NCBI GenBank assembly: GCA_003513005.1
Contig: DOTD01000094.1
Location: 1-19,434, forward strand
Direction of reading: 5' to 3'
Length of the DNA stretch: 19,434 bases
Source of the DNA: Desulfotomaculum sp.
GTDB lineage: Bacteria; Bacillota; Desulfotomaculia; Desulfotomaculales; Nap2-2B
The notes below the pieces were generated by a model, which worked only from the letters and a program-made list of their open reading frames with translations, ran no database searches and was not told where the DNA came from. The position numbers and the translations under genes were made by a program. Each line of letters begins with the position of its first letter. Within the stretch, counting starts at the first letter, position 1. This document shows, piece after piece, positions 6,650-13,671 of this stretch.

Positions 6650-7449
6650 TGCTGCACGAGGATGTTAAAAAGAAAGAATGTATAACATGCGGCTGCGGTT
6701 TGTGCTGCACTAAAATACAAGATTTGAGCGTAACCCGGAATCATACAGAAATACTGAAGGATGTCGATCTCCACATTCATTGCGGAGATTTGACCGCCAT
6801 CATAGGCCTTAACGGCGCCGGAAAAAGCACACTTTTAAAGGCAATCCTCGGAGAGATCCCCCACACCGGGGAACTGACCTTTCTTGACGCCGACAACAGA
6901 CATACAAGGCGGCCTGTGATAGGTTATGTTCCACAGAAGCTTGATTTTGACTACGGTTCCCCGGTAAGTGTCCAGGATGTATTTGCGGCCGTGCACACAA
7001 ACAAACCTGTCTGGTTTTCGCATTCGAAAAAAATTCGTCAAAGGGCTTATGAAAGTTTGACTTCTGTTCAGGCGGCCCATCTTATAGACAGGCGGCTCGG
7101 TGTCCTATCGGGAGGAGAACTGCAGAGAGTCATGCTTGCGCTTGCCCTCGATCCCAAACCGGACCTTTTACTGCTGGATGAACCAGTTTCCGGAATTGAT
7201 AACAATGGCTTAAAAGCATTTTATAAAACCGTTTCTGACCTTCGGGAGAATTACGATTTATCCATCATTCTGGTATCTCACGATTTTAATTTAGTGGCCC
7301 AATACGCCGACAGGGTTATATTTTTAAACGACAAAGTAGTCGCCTGCTCCGGAACCCCGGAAGAGGTCTTCAGCAACCAGAAGGTAATCGACACATTTGG
7401 AATGAAAATAATGAAACAACCCGTCAGTCCAGGAGGAACCGATAATTAA
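6649..7449 (+). CDS. znuC: Zinc-type ABC transporter ATP-binding protein with Cys-rich N-terminus
   Basis: This is the cytoplasmic ATPase of the znu system, 266 residues. It has Walker A GLNGAGKST (53-61), Q-loop VPQ (94-96), signature LSGGELQR (153-160), Walker B LLLLDEP (173-179) and switch histidine H211 (VSHD). The ATG overlaps the stop of the binding-protein gene by one base, and its own stop overlaps the permease start in the same way, so all three are translated as one coupled unit. An unusual feature is the first 22 residues, which carry five cysteines (C11, C14, C16, C19, C20) in a CxxCxCxxCC pattern ahead of the ATPase domain. This could bind a metal, but that is inference. Confidence 0.9.
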   Translation: MLHEDVKKKECITCGCGLCCTKIQDLSVTRNHTEILKDVDLHIHCGDLTAIIGLNGAGKSTLLKAILGEIPHTGELTFLDADNRHTRRPVIGYVPQKLDFDYGSPVSVQDVFAAVHTNKPVWFSHSKKIRQRAYESLTSVQAAHLIDRRLGVLSGGELQRVMLALALDPKPDLLLLDEPVSGIDNNGLKAFYKTVSDLRENYDLSIILVSHDFNLVAQYADRVIFLNDKVVACSGTPEEVFSNQKVIDTFGMKIMKQPVSPGGTDN

Positions 7450-8291
7450 TGCCGTCATTGTACCATCTTATTGACATATTGCTTCCTTATGAATGGGCGC
7501 ACCATGTTTTTATGAAAAACGCTCTGCAGGGTGTTTTACTGGTCGCTCCAATATTTGGTTTGCTCGGAACTATGATAGTGAACAACAGAATGGCCTTTTT
7601 TGCTGACGCCCTGGGTCATTCTGCGTTAACGGGTATTGCCGTAGGTGTTATAATAGGAATGGATAATCCTTTCTGGTCAATGTTATGCTTCTCTATTCTA
7701 TTAACAATAGCCATTACAATAGTTAATAACACAAATACCGCCTCAACTGACACAATTATTGGCGTCTTTTCCTCCACTGCCGTTGCGCTTGGCATTGCAA
7801 TCCTTTCAATGCGGGGCGGGTTTAACAAGTACTCTGTCTATCTGATTGGAAATTTACTAAGTATTAGTTCAACAGATTTAATCATGCTGGCAATTGTGTT
7901 CGTAGTCGTGATTATTTTATGGACAACCGTTTTCAACAAACTTCTTTTAGTGAGTATAAACCAGTCGCTGGCCAGCAGCAGAAGGATCAATGTTCAATTT
8001 TATAAATATCTTTTTACTCTGACAATGGCGGTTGTTGTAACAATATCAATCCAGTGGGTAGGTATTTTAATTATAAGTTCACTGTTGATTCTGCCTGCCG
8101 CAGCAGCAAGAAATATTGCCCAGAACATGCGTCAATATCATATATACTCGGTTTCCATCGCAATCATTTCTGGCTTATCCGGGTTAGTTTTATCCTATTT
8201 CTTAGGCACTGCCAGTGGAGCTACAATAGTTTTAATATCTGCAATATTTTTCCTTGCCACGCTGGGTTTAAGATTCAGCTTTAATAACTGA
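7449..8291 (+). CDS. znuB: Zinc-type ABC transporter permease (ZnuB/TroC family)
   Basis: This integral membrane permease of 280 residues has about eight hydrophobic spans and belongs to the ABC-3 family that imports zinc, manganese or iron(II). Family-like segments include FADALGHSALTGIAVG near residues 50-65, and GILIISSLLILPAAAAR in the C-terminal half, the region that contacts the ATPase. The length is normal for the family (260-290). It starts in a one-base stop/start overlap with the ATPase gene and is followed after 27 bases by the Fur-family regulator. No damage is visible. The exact metal is inferred from the binding protein and regulator. Confidence 0.9.
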   Translation: MPSLYHLIDILLPYEWAHHVFMKNALQGVLLVAPIFGLLGTMIVNNRMAFFADALGHSALTGIAVGVIIGMDNPFWSMLCFSILLTIAITIVNNTNTASTDTIIGVFSSTAVALGIAILSMRGGFNKYSVYLIGNLLSISSTDLIMLAIVFVVVIILWTTVFNKLLLVSINQSLASSRRINVQFYKYLFTLTMAVVVTISIQWVGILIISSLLILPAAAARNIAQNMRQYHIYSVSIAIISGLSGLVLSYFLGTASGATIVLISAIFFLATLGLRFSFNN

Positions 8292-8318
8292 CATTAAGCT
8301 CAAAGAAGGATGATTGTA

Positions 8319-8726
8319 TTGTCTAAGAACCAGACTATAACAGACTATAAAACCACAAAGCAAAGAAATAAAATCATTCAGGTATTGCAGAATGCAGAAG
8401 GGCCTTTGACTGCGGAAGAAATATATTTGCTAGTCAAAGACGAATTGCCTTCAATAGTAATTTCTACAATATACCGAAACATGGAAGCATTAAAAAACAT
8501 TATCGTAAAAACTGTTTATAATGATGGGAAAGCAAGATATGCGCTTACGAAGGAGAAACATACTCATAATCTTATTTGCTTGAAATGCAAAAAATCTATA
8601 GCTATAGAAGAATGCCCTCTGGAAGCCGTGGAAAAGAATTTGGGTGAACAAAACAGCTTTGAAATTTTAGAGCACAAATTAGAGATATATGGTCACTGCA
8701 AGGATTGCAGGCTAAACAAAGAATAG
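8319..8726 (+). CDS. zur: Fur-family metal-dependent repressor, probably zinc-sensing (Zur-like)
   Basis: This is a DNA-binding metal sensor that probably represses the upstream uptake operon when metal is plentiful. The TTG at 8319 is preferred because the AAGAAGGA site ends at 8310, giving eight bases of spacing. The ATG at 8310 overlaps that site and would add three residues. The product is 135 residues: a winged helix at about 12-75 with the recognition-helix region SIVISTIYRNMEAL (45-58), then the metal-binding half with HTHNLICLKC and a C-terminal GHCKDC. The C87/C90 and C127/C130 pairs form the structural zinc site typical of Fur, Zur and PerR. Assignment as Zur rather than Fur or PerR rests on the znu neighbourhood, so it is likely but not proven. 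Confidence 0.85.
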   Translation: MSKNQTITDYKTTKQRNKIIQVLQNAEGPLTAEEIYLLVKDELPSIVISTIYRNMEALKNIIVKTVYNDGKARYALTKEKHTHNLICLKCKKSIAIEECPLEAVEKNLGEQNSFEILEHKLEIYGHCKDCRLNKE

Positions 8727-8754
8727 GACATTTACGGCCTCCAATAAAAAGCAA

Positions 8755-8781
8755 TTGGTCTCCGGCATAACCGGAGACCAA
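8755..8781 (-). terminator. Intrinsic terminator of the arsenate reductase gene
   Basis: A perfect 11-bp stem (TTGGTCTCCGG with CCGGAGACCAA) closes a five-base loop. A T-rich tail (TTGCTTTTTATT) follows only when read on the minus strand, so it serves the minus-strand gene ending at 8884. It may also block the plus-strand regulator transcript, but there is no T-tract on that side. Confidence 0.75.
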
Positions 8782-8883
8782 CCATACTGCAGCATACTTA
8801 TTATATGCGGCGGTGAATTTTTTTATACATATTAATTTCACTTATTATAAGCAAGTAATTTTCAGGATTAGACAACTAAATGA

Positions 8884-9288
8884 TTATGAAAGAAGCTCTC
8901 CAACAAGCTCTTTTATTTTGTCCCTGATTTTCCGGAACACAGACATCTCATCCTCGCTGCCTGCAAAGCGAGCCGGATCTTCTACCGGACAATGAACATA
9001 ATGGACCGTAGGAGGAAAAACAAAACAGCCTTCCTGAATATCACACAGGGCAACAACAAGATCGGACGAGTTTAGCAGGGCATGGTCCAGAACCTTGGAT
9101 TCATTTTTTGATATATCAATGCCAACTTCATTCATAACGCTCACCGCGTTCGGGTTAACGCCCTCCGGAACCGTGCCTGCGCTGTGCGCTTCCCATTGAT
9201 CGCCATACATCTTTCTGGCAAATCCTTCCGCCATCTGGCTCCGGCAGGAATTGCCCCTGCAAATAAAGATTACCTTCTTCTTTGACAT
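8884..9288 (-). CDS. arsC: Arsenate reductase, low-molecular-weight phosphatase type (thioredoxin-coupled)
   Basis: This enzyme reduces arsenate to arsenite for export, using a cascade of three cysteines regenerated by thioredoxin. The 134-residue protein has the phosphatase loop CRGNSCR (C10 nucleophile, CX5R), the pair C82 and C88 in the expected redox helix (C82 and C89 in the Bacillus enzyme), and the Asp-Pro of the catalytic acid in PVEDPA (D104). All key residues are present, which favours arsenate reductase over plain tyrosine phosphatase. The ATG follows an AAAGGGG site. No arsR, arsB or acr3 lies beside it in the window, so it stands alone next to two phosphate-binding proteins. A strong terminator follows it. 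Confidence 0.88.
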   Translation of the reverse strand: MSKKKVIFICRGNSCRSQMAEGFARKMYGDQWEAHSAGTVPEGVNPNAVSVMNEVGIDISKNESKVLDHALLNSSDLVVALCDIQEGCFVFPPTVHYVHCPVEDPARFAGSEDEMSVFRKIRDKIKELVGELLS

Positions 9289-9373
9289 ACGCGTACCCCT
9301 TTAGCTAATATAATACAACAAAATATAAAAGAATGCGCTTAAACCACTGTATTTTTTAGCGCCCCAAAAATAC

Positions 9374-9408
9374 AAGTCCCTGGCTGGATTAACCATAACC
9401 AGGGACTT
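9374..9408. terminator. Bidirectional intrinsic terminator
   Basis: The arms AAGTCCCTGG (9374-9383) and CCAGGGACTT (9399-9408) form a perfect 10-bp stem around a 15-base loop. T-rich tails follow on both strands (TTTGTTT on plus, GTATTTTTGG on minus). On the minus strand it can end transcripts from the pstS-like gene. On the plus strand it stops anything entering the 9289-9683 spacer. Confidence 0.75.
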
Positions 9409-9488
9409 TTTGTTTGCAGCTGCTGACGTCGTAATTATTATGCGTAATTTTTAAATCTATATACGTATTTAAAAATATAAAACGTTAA

Positions 9489-9517
9489 TTGCATGGTGGA
9501 TATAAATCTGTTATAAT
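9489..9517 (+). promoter_or_regulatory. Sigma-A-type promoter inside the non-coding spacer
   Basis: TTGCAT (9489-9494) and TATAAT (9512-9517) are spaced by exactly 17 bases. The -10 box is perfect. No plus-strand gene starts downstream before 11783, so the promoter would make a non-coding transcript starting near 9524. Confidence 0.5.
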
Positions 9518-9544
9518 AGAGATATTCTGAATAGAGATATTCTG
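9515..9544 (+). repeat. 15-bp tandem direct repeat AATAGAGATATTCTG
   Basis: AATAGAGATATTCTG occurs twice without a gap at 9515-9529 and 9530-9544. The first copy overlaps the -10 box of the promoter. The second contains the left arm of the outer helix of the candidate RNA. Confidence 0.9.
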
Positions 9545-9683
9545 TTTGAAAAAGTTGATAAATTGGTGATTTTGGCATTTCAAAATCCAAAACTTCTTCG
9601 TTATAGAGACCAATTTGGCGTTAATCAAGGGATTGACGATTGAAATATCTCCACTATGTAATTAGTGTTTTAAAAATATTTTT
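9524..9683 (+). ncRNA. Candidate structured small RNA, no known family recognised
   Basis: Downstream of the promoter lies a nested set of inverted repeats. The outer helix is GAGATATTC (9534-9542) with GAAATATCTC (9642-9651), carrying one bulge. An 8-bp helix is AAATTGGT (9560-9567) with ACCAATTT (9609-9616). Inside it is a 7-bp hairpin GATTTTG/CAAAATC (9568-9574, 9581-9587). A second branch is CGTTAAT/ATTGACG (9619-9625, 9632-9638), which pairs fully only with a G-U wobble on the plus strand. A short CACTA/TAGTG stem (9652-9667) followed by a T-rich run could end the transcript. The layout is a branched fold of about 120-160 nt. There is no coding frame of note. The region also lies in the 3' direction of the minus-strand pstS-like gene, so the two would be antisense. 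Family and function are unknown. Confidence 0.35.
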
Positions 9684-10535
9684 TTACTGAGTCACCAAAG
9701 GAACGAAGCCTTTTTCTTCAGCTATTTTCTGGCCCGCATCGCTGCGTGCGAAATTGATGAATTCTGTTACCGCCGGACTTGGCATCGCCTTGGTTAAGAA
9801 GAACAATCTTCTTACCAGGGGATAAGTGCCGTCTTTGCAGGTATCAATATTGCATTTTATACCATTTAAGTCCAGCGCCTTTGCCCCGGATATATAACCC
9901 AGAGAAACAAAACCAATGGCCGACGCGTCTTGGATTACGGCAGCCTGCACTTCGCCGTTGGAATTCTTTAAAAAGGCGCCGGAGATAATTTTTTCCTTGT
10001 TCATCACTTTTGCCTCAAAAGCATCTCTTGTGCCTGATCCCTCTTCCCTGGCAATAACAGTTATTTTGCCCGCTTTCCCTCCAACCTGGCTCCAGTCAGT
10101 TACCTTGCCGGAGTATATCCCCGTCACGTCCTCTATTTTCAAGCCGCTGACCGGATTGGCGGAATTGACTATTACAGCGACAGCATCACGGGCTACCGGG
10201 TAGGAAATAAGATCGGACTCGGTCAGTTTGAGATCCCTGGAAATGGCGCCTAAGTCTACTGTTCCGGCTGCGCACTGTTGGACTCCCGCCCCTGAGCCGC
10301 CGCCGCCTGATTCAACGCGCACGTCGGGATGGAGTTTCATAAACTCTGTAGCGAGAGCTTCGGCCAGAGGCAGAACACTTGTCGATCCGGCCTCCTTGAT
10401 TGTCCCAGAGAGATTGACATTGCCGCCTTCTTGAGGCGTCTTGGAAGCGCCGCAGCCTCCCATAAGTAAAGAAAGCGCTAAAAGTCCCGCAACGGCCAGC
10501 ACAGCAAACTTGAACCCGGATTTTTTAAAAATCAC
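9684..10535 (-). CDS. pstS: Phosphate-binding lipoprotein, PstS-like (copy 1)
   Basis: This extracytoplasmic phosphate-binding protein of 283 residues would normally feed a PstCAB importer. The GTG start follows a GGAGGGGA site. The signal peptide ends in lipobox LMGGC (C28). The family phosphate-binding segments are present: GSTSVLPLAEALATEF, GGGGSGAGVQQC with AISRDLK, and EEGSGTRDAF. The end RSDAGQKIAEEKGFVPL is also typical. It carries a CNIDTC pair in the C-terminal half that could form a disulfide, mirrored in copy 2. It is highly similar to copy 2 just upstream in the direction of transcription, so the two arose by tandem duplication. No pstC, pstA, pstB or phoU lies in the window. A possible Pho box precedes it. 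Related sulfate or molybdate binders are less likely given these motifs. Confidence 0.88.
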   Translation of the reverse strand: MIFKKSGFKFAVLAVAGLLALSLLMGGCGASKTPQEGGNVNLSGTIKEAGSTSVLPLAEALATEFMKLHPDVRVESGGGGSGAGVQQCAAGTVDLGAISRDLKLTESDLISYPVARDAVAVIVNSANPVSGLKIEDVTGIYSGKVTDWSQVGGKAGKITVIAREEGSGTRDAFEAKVMNKEKIISGAFLKNSNGEVQAAVIQDASAIGFVSLGYISGAKALDLNGIKCNIDTCKDGTYPLVRRLFFLTKAMPSPAVTEFINFARSDAGQKIAEEKGFVPLVTQ

Positions 10536-10595
10536 ACAATCCCCTCCATTTTTTTCTATTATTTTTTATAGACTAAAACAAAATTATTAAAGTAA

Positions 10596-10622
10596 CGTTA
10601 ACCTAAGATAAAGTTATGTTAA
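10596..10622 (-). promoter_or_regulatory. Candidate Pho box upstream of the PstS-like copy 1 gene
   Basis: Reading the minus strand, TTAACA (10622-10617), TTATCT (10611-10606) and TTAACG (10601-10596) are repeated at 11- and 10-base intervals, followed by an AT-rich -10-like TAATAAT near 10589-10583. Direct TTAACA-like repeats at 11-base spacing are the known binding pattern of PhoP in Gram-positives. The match is partial and the call rests mostly on the pstS-like gene it precedes. Confidence 0.4.
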
Positions 10623-10665
10623 CTTTTCATTATCTTCTTGTTAATCCTGTGTCGATTAAAAAAAT

Positions 10666-10697
10666 AGCCTCCGGCTTGTCAAACAAGGCCAGGGGCT
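10666..10697 (-). terminator. Terminator between the two PstS-like genes
   Basis: An imperfect GC-rich stem (AGCC-T-CCGGCTTGT with ACAAGGCC-A-GGGGCT) has a T-tract on the minus-strand side (TATTTTTTTAAT) and a shorter one on the plus side. It would end the transcript of copy 2 before copy 1, making the two genes separate transcription units. Confidence 0.65.
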
Positions 10698-10756
10698 TTT
10701 TAATCAACCACAAACATTTATTATTTTCGCGTTGCCGGTTAAAAATACCTCAACTG

Positions 10757-11605
10757 CTAATACACCAGAGGCACGAAGCCCATTTTTTCAGCTATTTTTT
10801 GGCCCGCATCGCTGCGCGCAAAATTGATAAATTCCGTCACTGTTTCGTTCGGAATGCCCTTCGTTATAAAAAACAATCTTCTTACCAGAGGATAACTGCC
10901 GTTTTGACAGTTTTCAAAACTGCATTTAGTACCGTTTATTTCTAAAATTTTGATGCCGTAAACATACCCGAGAGAGACGAAGCCGATGGCGGTGGCATCC
11001 TGGGAGACAGCAGCCTGCACTTCACCGTTTGAGTTCCTCAAGAGGGCGTCAGGTGTTATTTTTTTCTGCCGCATGACAATACTGTCAAAAGTGTCCCTCG
11101 TGCCCGATCCTTCTTCCCTGGCAAACAAGATGATCCTGCCCGACTTTCCTCCAATCTGGCTCCAGTCAGTTACTTCGCCGGAGTATATTCTGGCCACGTC
11201 ATCCGCTTTCAGGTTGTTGATTGGATTGCCGGGATTCACTATAACTGCGATAGCGTCCCGGGCGACGGGATAGGAAATCAGGTCGGACTCGGTCAGCTTG
11301 AGATCCCTGGAAATAGCCCCCACATCCACAGTCCCGGCAACACACTGCTTGACACCCGCCCCGGAGCCGCCGCCGCCTGTTTCCACACGCACGTCTTTAT
11401 GGAGCTTCATAAACTCCAGGGCAAGACTTTCCGCTAAAGGCAGCACACTTGTCGAGCCGGCTTCCTTAATTGACCCGCTTATATCAGTCCTGCCGCTTTC
11501 CGGCGTCTTTTTTGGAGATTCGCAGCCGCTCGTCAGCAGGGAAAGCGTCAAAAAAACCGCAGATAAAAAAACAACGAACCTGATCCCGGATTTTCTAAAG
11601 GCCAA
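10757..11605 (-). CDS. pstS: Phosphate-binding lipoprotein, PstS-like (copy 2)
   Basis: This is the second, closely related phosphate-binding lipoprotein, 282 residues. The TTG start lies behind a GGGGGAT site. The signal peptide ends in lipobox LTSGC (C28). The same ligand-binding blocks are present as in copy 1 (GSTSVLPLAESLALEF, GGGGSGAGVKQC, AISRDLK, EEGSGTRDTF), and the paired cysteines appear as CSFENC. Most differences from copy 1 lie in the signal peptide and the mid-region after EGSGTRD, as expected of an old duplication under constraint. Its promoter region (11606-11782) is shared back to back with lonB. A terminator follows. As with copy 1, transporter genes are not present here and must lie elsewhere if it works in phosphate import. 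Confidence 0.87.
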   Translation of the reverse strand: MAFRKSGIRFVVFLSAVFLTLSLLTSGCESPKKTPESGRTDISGSIKEAGSTSVLPLAESLALEFMKLHKDVRVETGGGGSGAGVKQCVAGTVDVGAISRDLKLTESDLISYPVARDAIAVIVNPGNPINNLKADDVARIYSGEVTDWSQIGGKSGRIILFAREEGSGTRDTFDSIVMRQKKITPDALLRNSNGEVQAAVSQDATAIGFVSLGYVYGIKILEINGTKCSFENCQNGSYPLVRRLFFITKGIPNETVTEFINFARSDAGQKIAEKMGFVPLVY

Positions 11606-11782
11606 GGCTGATCCCCCTTTTGTTTTTGTTATTATAATTCATTAAAGCACAATTTACGTTAAAAATCTTAATAAAATTTTCGTTTCGCTGTTGAAAACGC
11701 CGTTTTCGGTTTTAGACAAATCCTTCAAGGTTATACTAGTTGGTGCAATACTTTTTTGAACACAGGAGGTTAGCTGATTTTA

Positions 11783-13513
11783 ATGGGATCTATAGGCCTG
11801 AGCAATATCGCCATTTTTATTCAGGTTTTTCTGGGTGTGATTATCGGCCTTTTCTTCTGGAACATGCTCAAAACCCAGCAAGGCAATAAAACGGCTGTAA
11901 ATAAAGAATCACGCAAGGAACTGGAAAACCTCCAGCGCATGCGCTCTATCTCACTCACCGAACCGCTGTCTGAAAAGATACGGCCGTCGAAGATGGAAGA
12001 TATAGTCGGCCAGAAGGAAGGTTTGAAAGCCCTCCGGGCCGCGCTTTGCGGCCCCAACCCGCAGCATGTAATCATCTACGGGCCGCCCGGTATCGGCAAG
12101 ACCGCAGCCGCCCGTCTGGTCCTCGAAGAGGCCAGGAAAAACCCGCAGTCACCTTTTAAAGAAAACGCCAGCTTTATTGAAGTGGACGCAACGATTGCCC
12201 GCTTTGACGAACGGGGAATCGCCGATCCGCTGATCGGCTCAGTTCACGACCCTATCTACCAGGGCGCCGGCCCCCTGGGTATTGCGGGAATTCCGCAGCC
12301 GAAGGCGGGAGCGGTTACAAAAGCGCACGGAGGAATGCTTTTTATCGATGAAATCGGGGAACTACACCCCATTCAGATGAACAAGCTGCTGAAGGTGCTG
12401 GAAGACCGCAAGGTACACCTGGAAAGCACCTACTATTGTTCGGAAGACACCAATATACCCAGCCATATCCACGATATATTTCAAAACGGGCTGCCGGCCG
12501 ACTTTCGCCTTGTCGGGGCAACAACCAGGCTGCCCGAGAACATCCCGCCGGCGATCCGCTCCCGCTGCGTGGAAATATACTTCCGGGAACTTCCGCCTGG
12601 TGAGATAAGCCTAATTGCCGCAAGGGCGGCGAGAAGCACAGGGCTTTCACTGGCCAAAGAAGGTTTGAAAGTCATTGAAAAATACAGCCCCAACGGCCGT
12701 GAGGCGGTAAACATCATCCAGATCGCGGCCGGAATAGCTATTACCGAGGGCAGAAAGCAGATCCGTACACAGGACATTGAATGGGTAATCAACAACGGAC
12801 AGTATTCCCCGCGCCCCGACAAGAAGATCGGCCCTTCCCCGCAGGTTGGGGTCGTCAACGGACTGGCCGTGTACGGCCCCGGCCAGGGAAGCCTGCTGGA
12901 AATTGAAGCATCTGCAATTCCCGTAAAGCCCGGTCAGGGTAAAGTAACCGTCACAGGAGTCATTGACGAGGAGCAAATTGGTGAACACGGGCATTCTTTC
13001 CGCCGGCGGAGCATGGCGCTAGCCGCAGTGGATAATGTGCTGACTGTTATGCAAAATGTGACGGGAGTGAACCCATATGACTATAACCTGCACGTCAACT
13101 TTCCAGGGGGAATTCCCGTTGACGGCCCCTCGGCAGGAGTCGCCGTGGCGACGGCAATCTATTCGGCAATCAAAGGCATTCCGGTTGACAATTTCCTCGC
13201 CATAACAGGCGAAATTTCCATCAGAGGTCTTTTAGCGCCTGTCGGAGGAATCCTGACCAAGCTGGAAGCAGCCCGCCGGGCTGGCGCAAAACAGGTCATC
13301 CTGCCTAAAGAAAACTATCAGGATATGCGGCTGAAGCTGCCCGGACTAACGATTACCCCGCTGGAAAAGCTCGAAGACGTTCTCAAAATTGCCCTTGTCA
13401 ATGCAGCGGAACCAACTCCCTGCCCAAAGGCGCACAGCACAGTCCGGAAAGCAAAAAGCCCGCAGCCTGTAATACCTCTTCCCGGCAGCGGGGCTATAGG
13501 AGCTAATAATTAG
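11783..13513 (+). CDS. lonB: ATP-dependent protease LonB, membrane-anchored
   Basis: This AAA+ serine protease of 576 residues degrades proteins at the membrane; in Bacillus the equivalent works in the forespore. A single N-terminal hydrophobic span (about residues 8-28) anchors it. Walker A is GPPGIGKT (100-107), Walker B GGMLFIDEI (183-191) and an arginine-finger region RSRC (259-262). The C-terminal Lon protease domain has the catalytic serine S450 in VDGPSAG and lysine K493 in GGILTKLEAA. The large N-terminal substrate domain of LonA is absent, as in LonB generally. The start is 13 bases after an AGGAGG site, somewhat long spacing. It is followed by lonA and ysxC as in Bacillus, with a short weak terminator between it and lonA. 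All catalytic residues are intact. Confidence 0.93.
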   Translation: MGSIGLSNIAIFIQVFLGVIIGLFFWNMLKTQQGNKTAVNKESRKELENLQRMRSISLTEPLSEKIRPSKMEDIVGQKEGLKALRAALCGPNPQHVIIYGPPGIGKTAAARLVLEEARKNPQSPFKENASFIEVDATIARFDERGIADPLIGSVHDPIYQGAGPLGIAGIPQPKAGAVTKAHGGMLFIDEIGELHPIQMNKLLKVLEDRKVHLESTYYCSEDTNIPSHIHDIFQNGLPADFRLVGATTRLPENIPPAIRSRCVEIYFRELPPGEISLIAARAARSTGLSLAKEGLKVIEKYSPNGREAVNIIQIAAGIAITEGRKQIRTQDIEWVINNGQYSPRPDKKIGPSPQVGVVNGLAVYGPGQGSLLEIEASAIPVKPGQGKVTVTGVIDEEQIGEHGHSFRRRSMALAAVDNVLTVMQNVTGVNPYDYNLHVNFPGGIPVDGPSAGVAVATAIYSAIKGIPVDNFLAITGEISIRGLLAPVGGILTKLEAARRAGAKQVILPKENYQDMRLKLPGLTITPLEKLEDVLKIALVNAAEPTPCPKAHSTVRKAKSPQPVIPLPGSGAIGANN

Positions 13514-13545
13514 GCGGAAGCATTTGACGAATTATGGAACCCTTG

Positions 13546-13571
13546 AAAAGCCTGGCTTTAATCAGGTTTTT
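13546..13571 (+). terminator. Weak terminator or attenuator between lonB and lonA
   Basis: The arms AAAAGCCTG (13546-13554) and CAGGTTTTT (13563-13571) pair over nine positions with one G-T wobble around an eight-base loop, and a T-rich run continues to about 13578. Stem energy is low, so readthrough into lonA is likely. Confidence 0.45.
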
Positions 13572-13614
13572 TCTTCTGCTGGGAGTTATTACTGTGGCAG
13601 ATTGGCGATCTTTG

Positions 13615-13623
13615 TGCTAAAAT
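13615..13623 (+). promoter_or_regulatory. Possible extended -10 promoter of lonA
   Basis: TGCTAAAAT gives an extended -10 element (TG, one base, TAAAAT) about 49 bases before the lonA ATG. No convincing -35 box lies 16-18 bases upstream. I see no CIRCE or CtsR-like operator. Confidence 0.35.
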
Positions 13624-13671
13624 GATGCTAGTTAGTTATTTATTAAGATAACCAAACAGAAGGGAGCAGCT

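Noticed and set aside
9524..9683. 6S RNA or a known riboswitch
   Set aside because: The fold is branched and about 120 nt rather than one long hairpin of 180-200 nt with a central bubble, and no plus-strand gene follows that a riboswitch could control.
11700..11760. Promoter for lonB (TTAGAC with TATACT)
   Set aside because: The spacing is only 14 bases and no better -35 box fits, so I did not list it.
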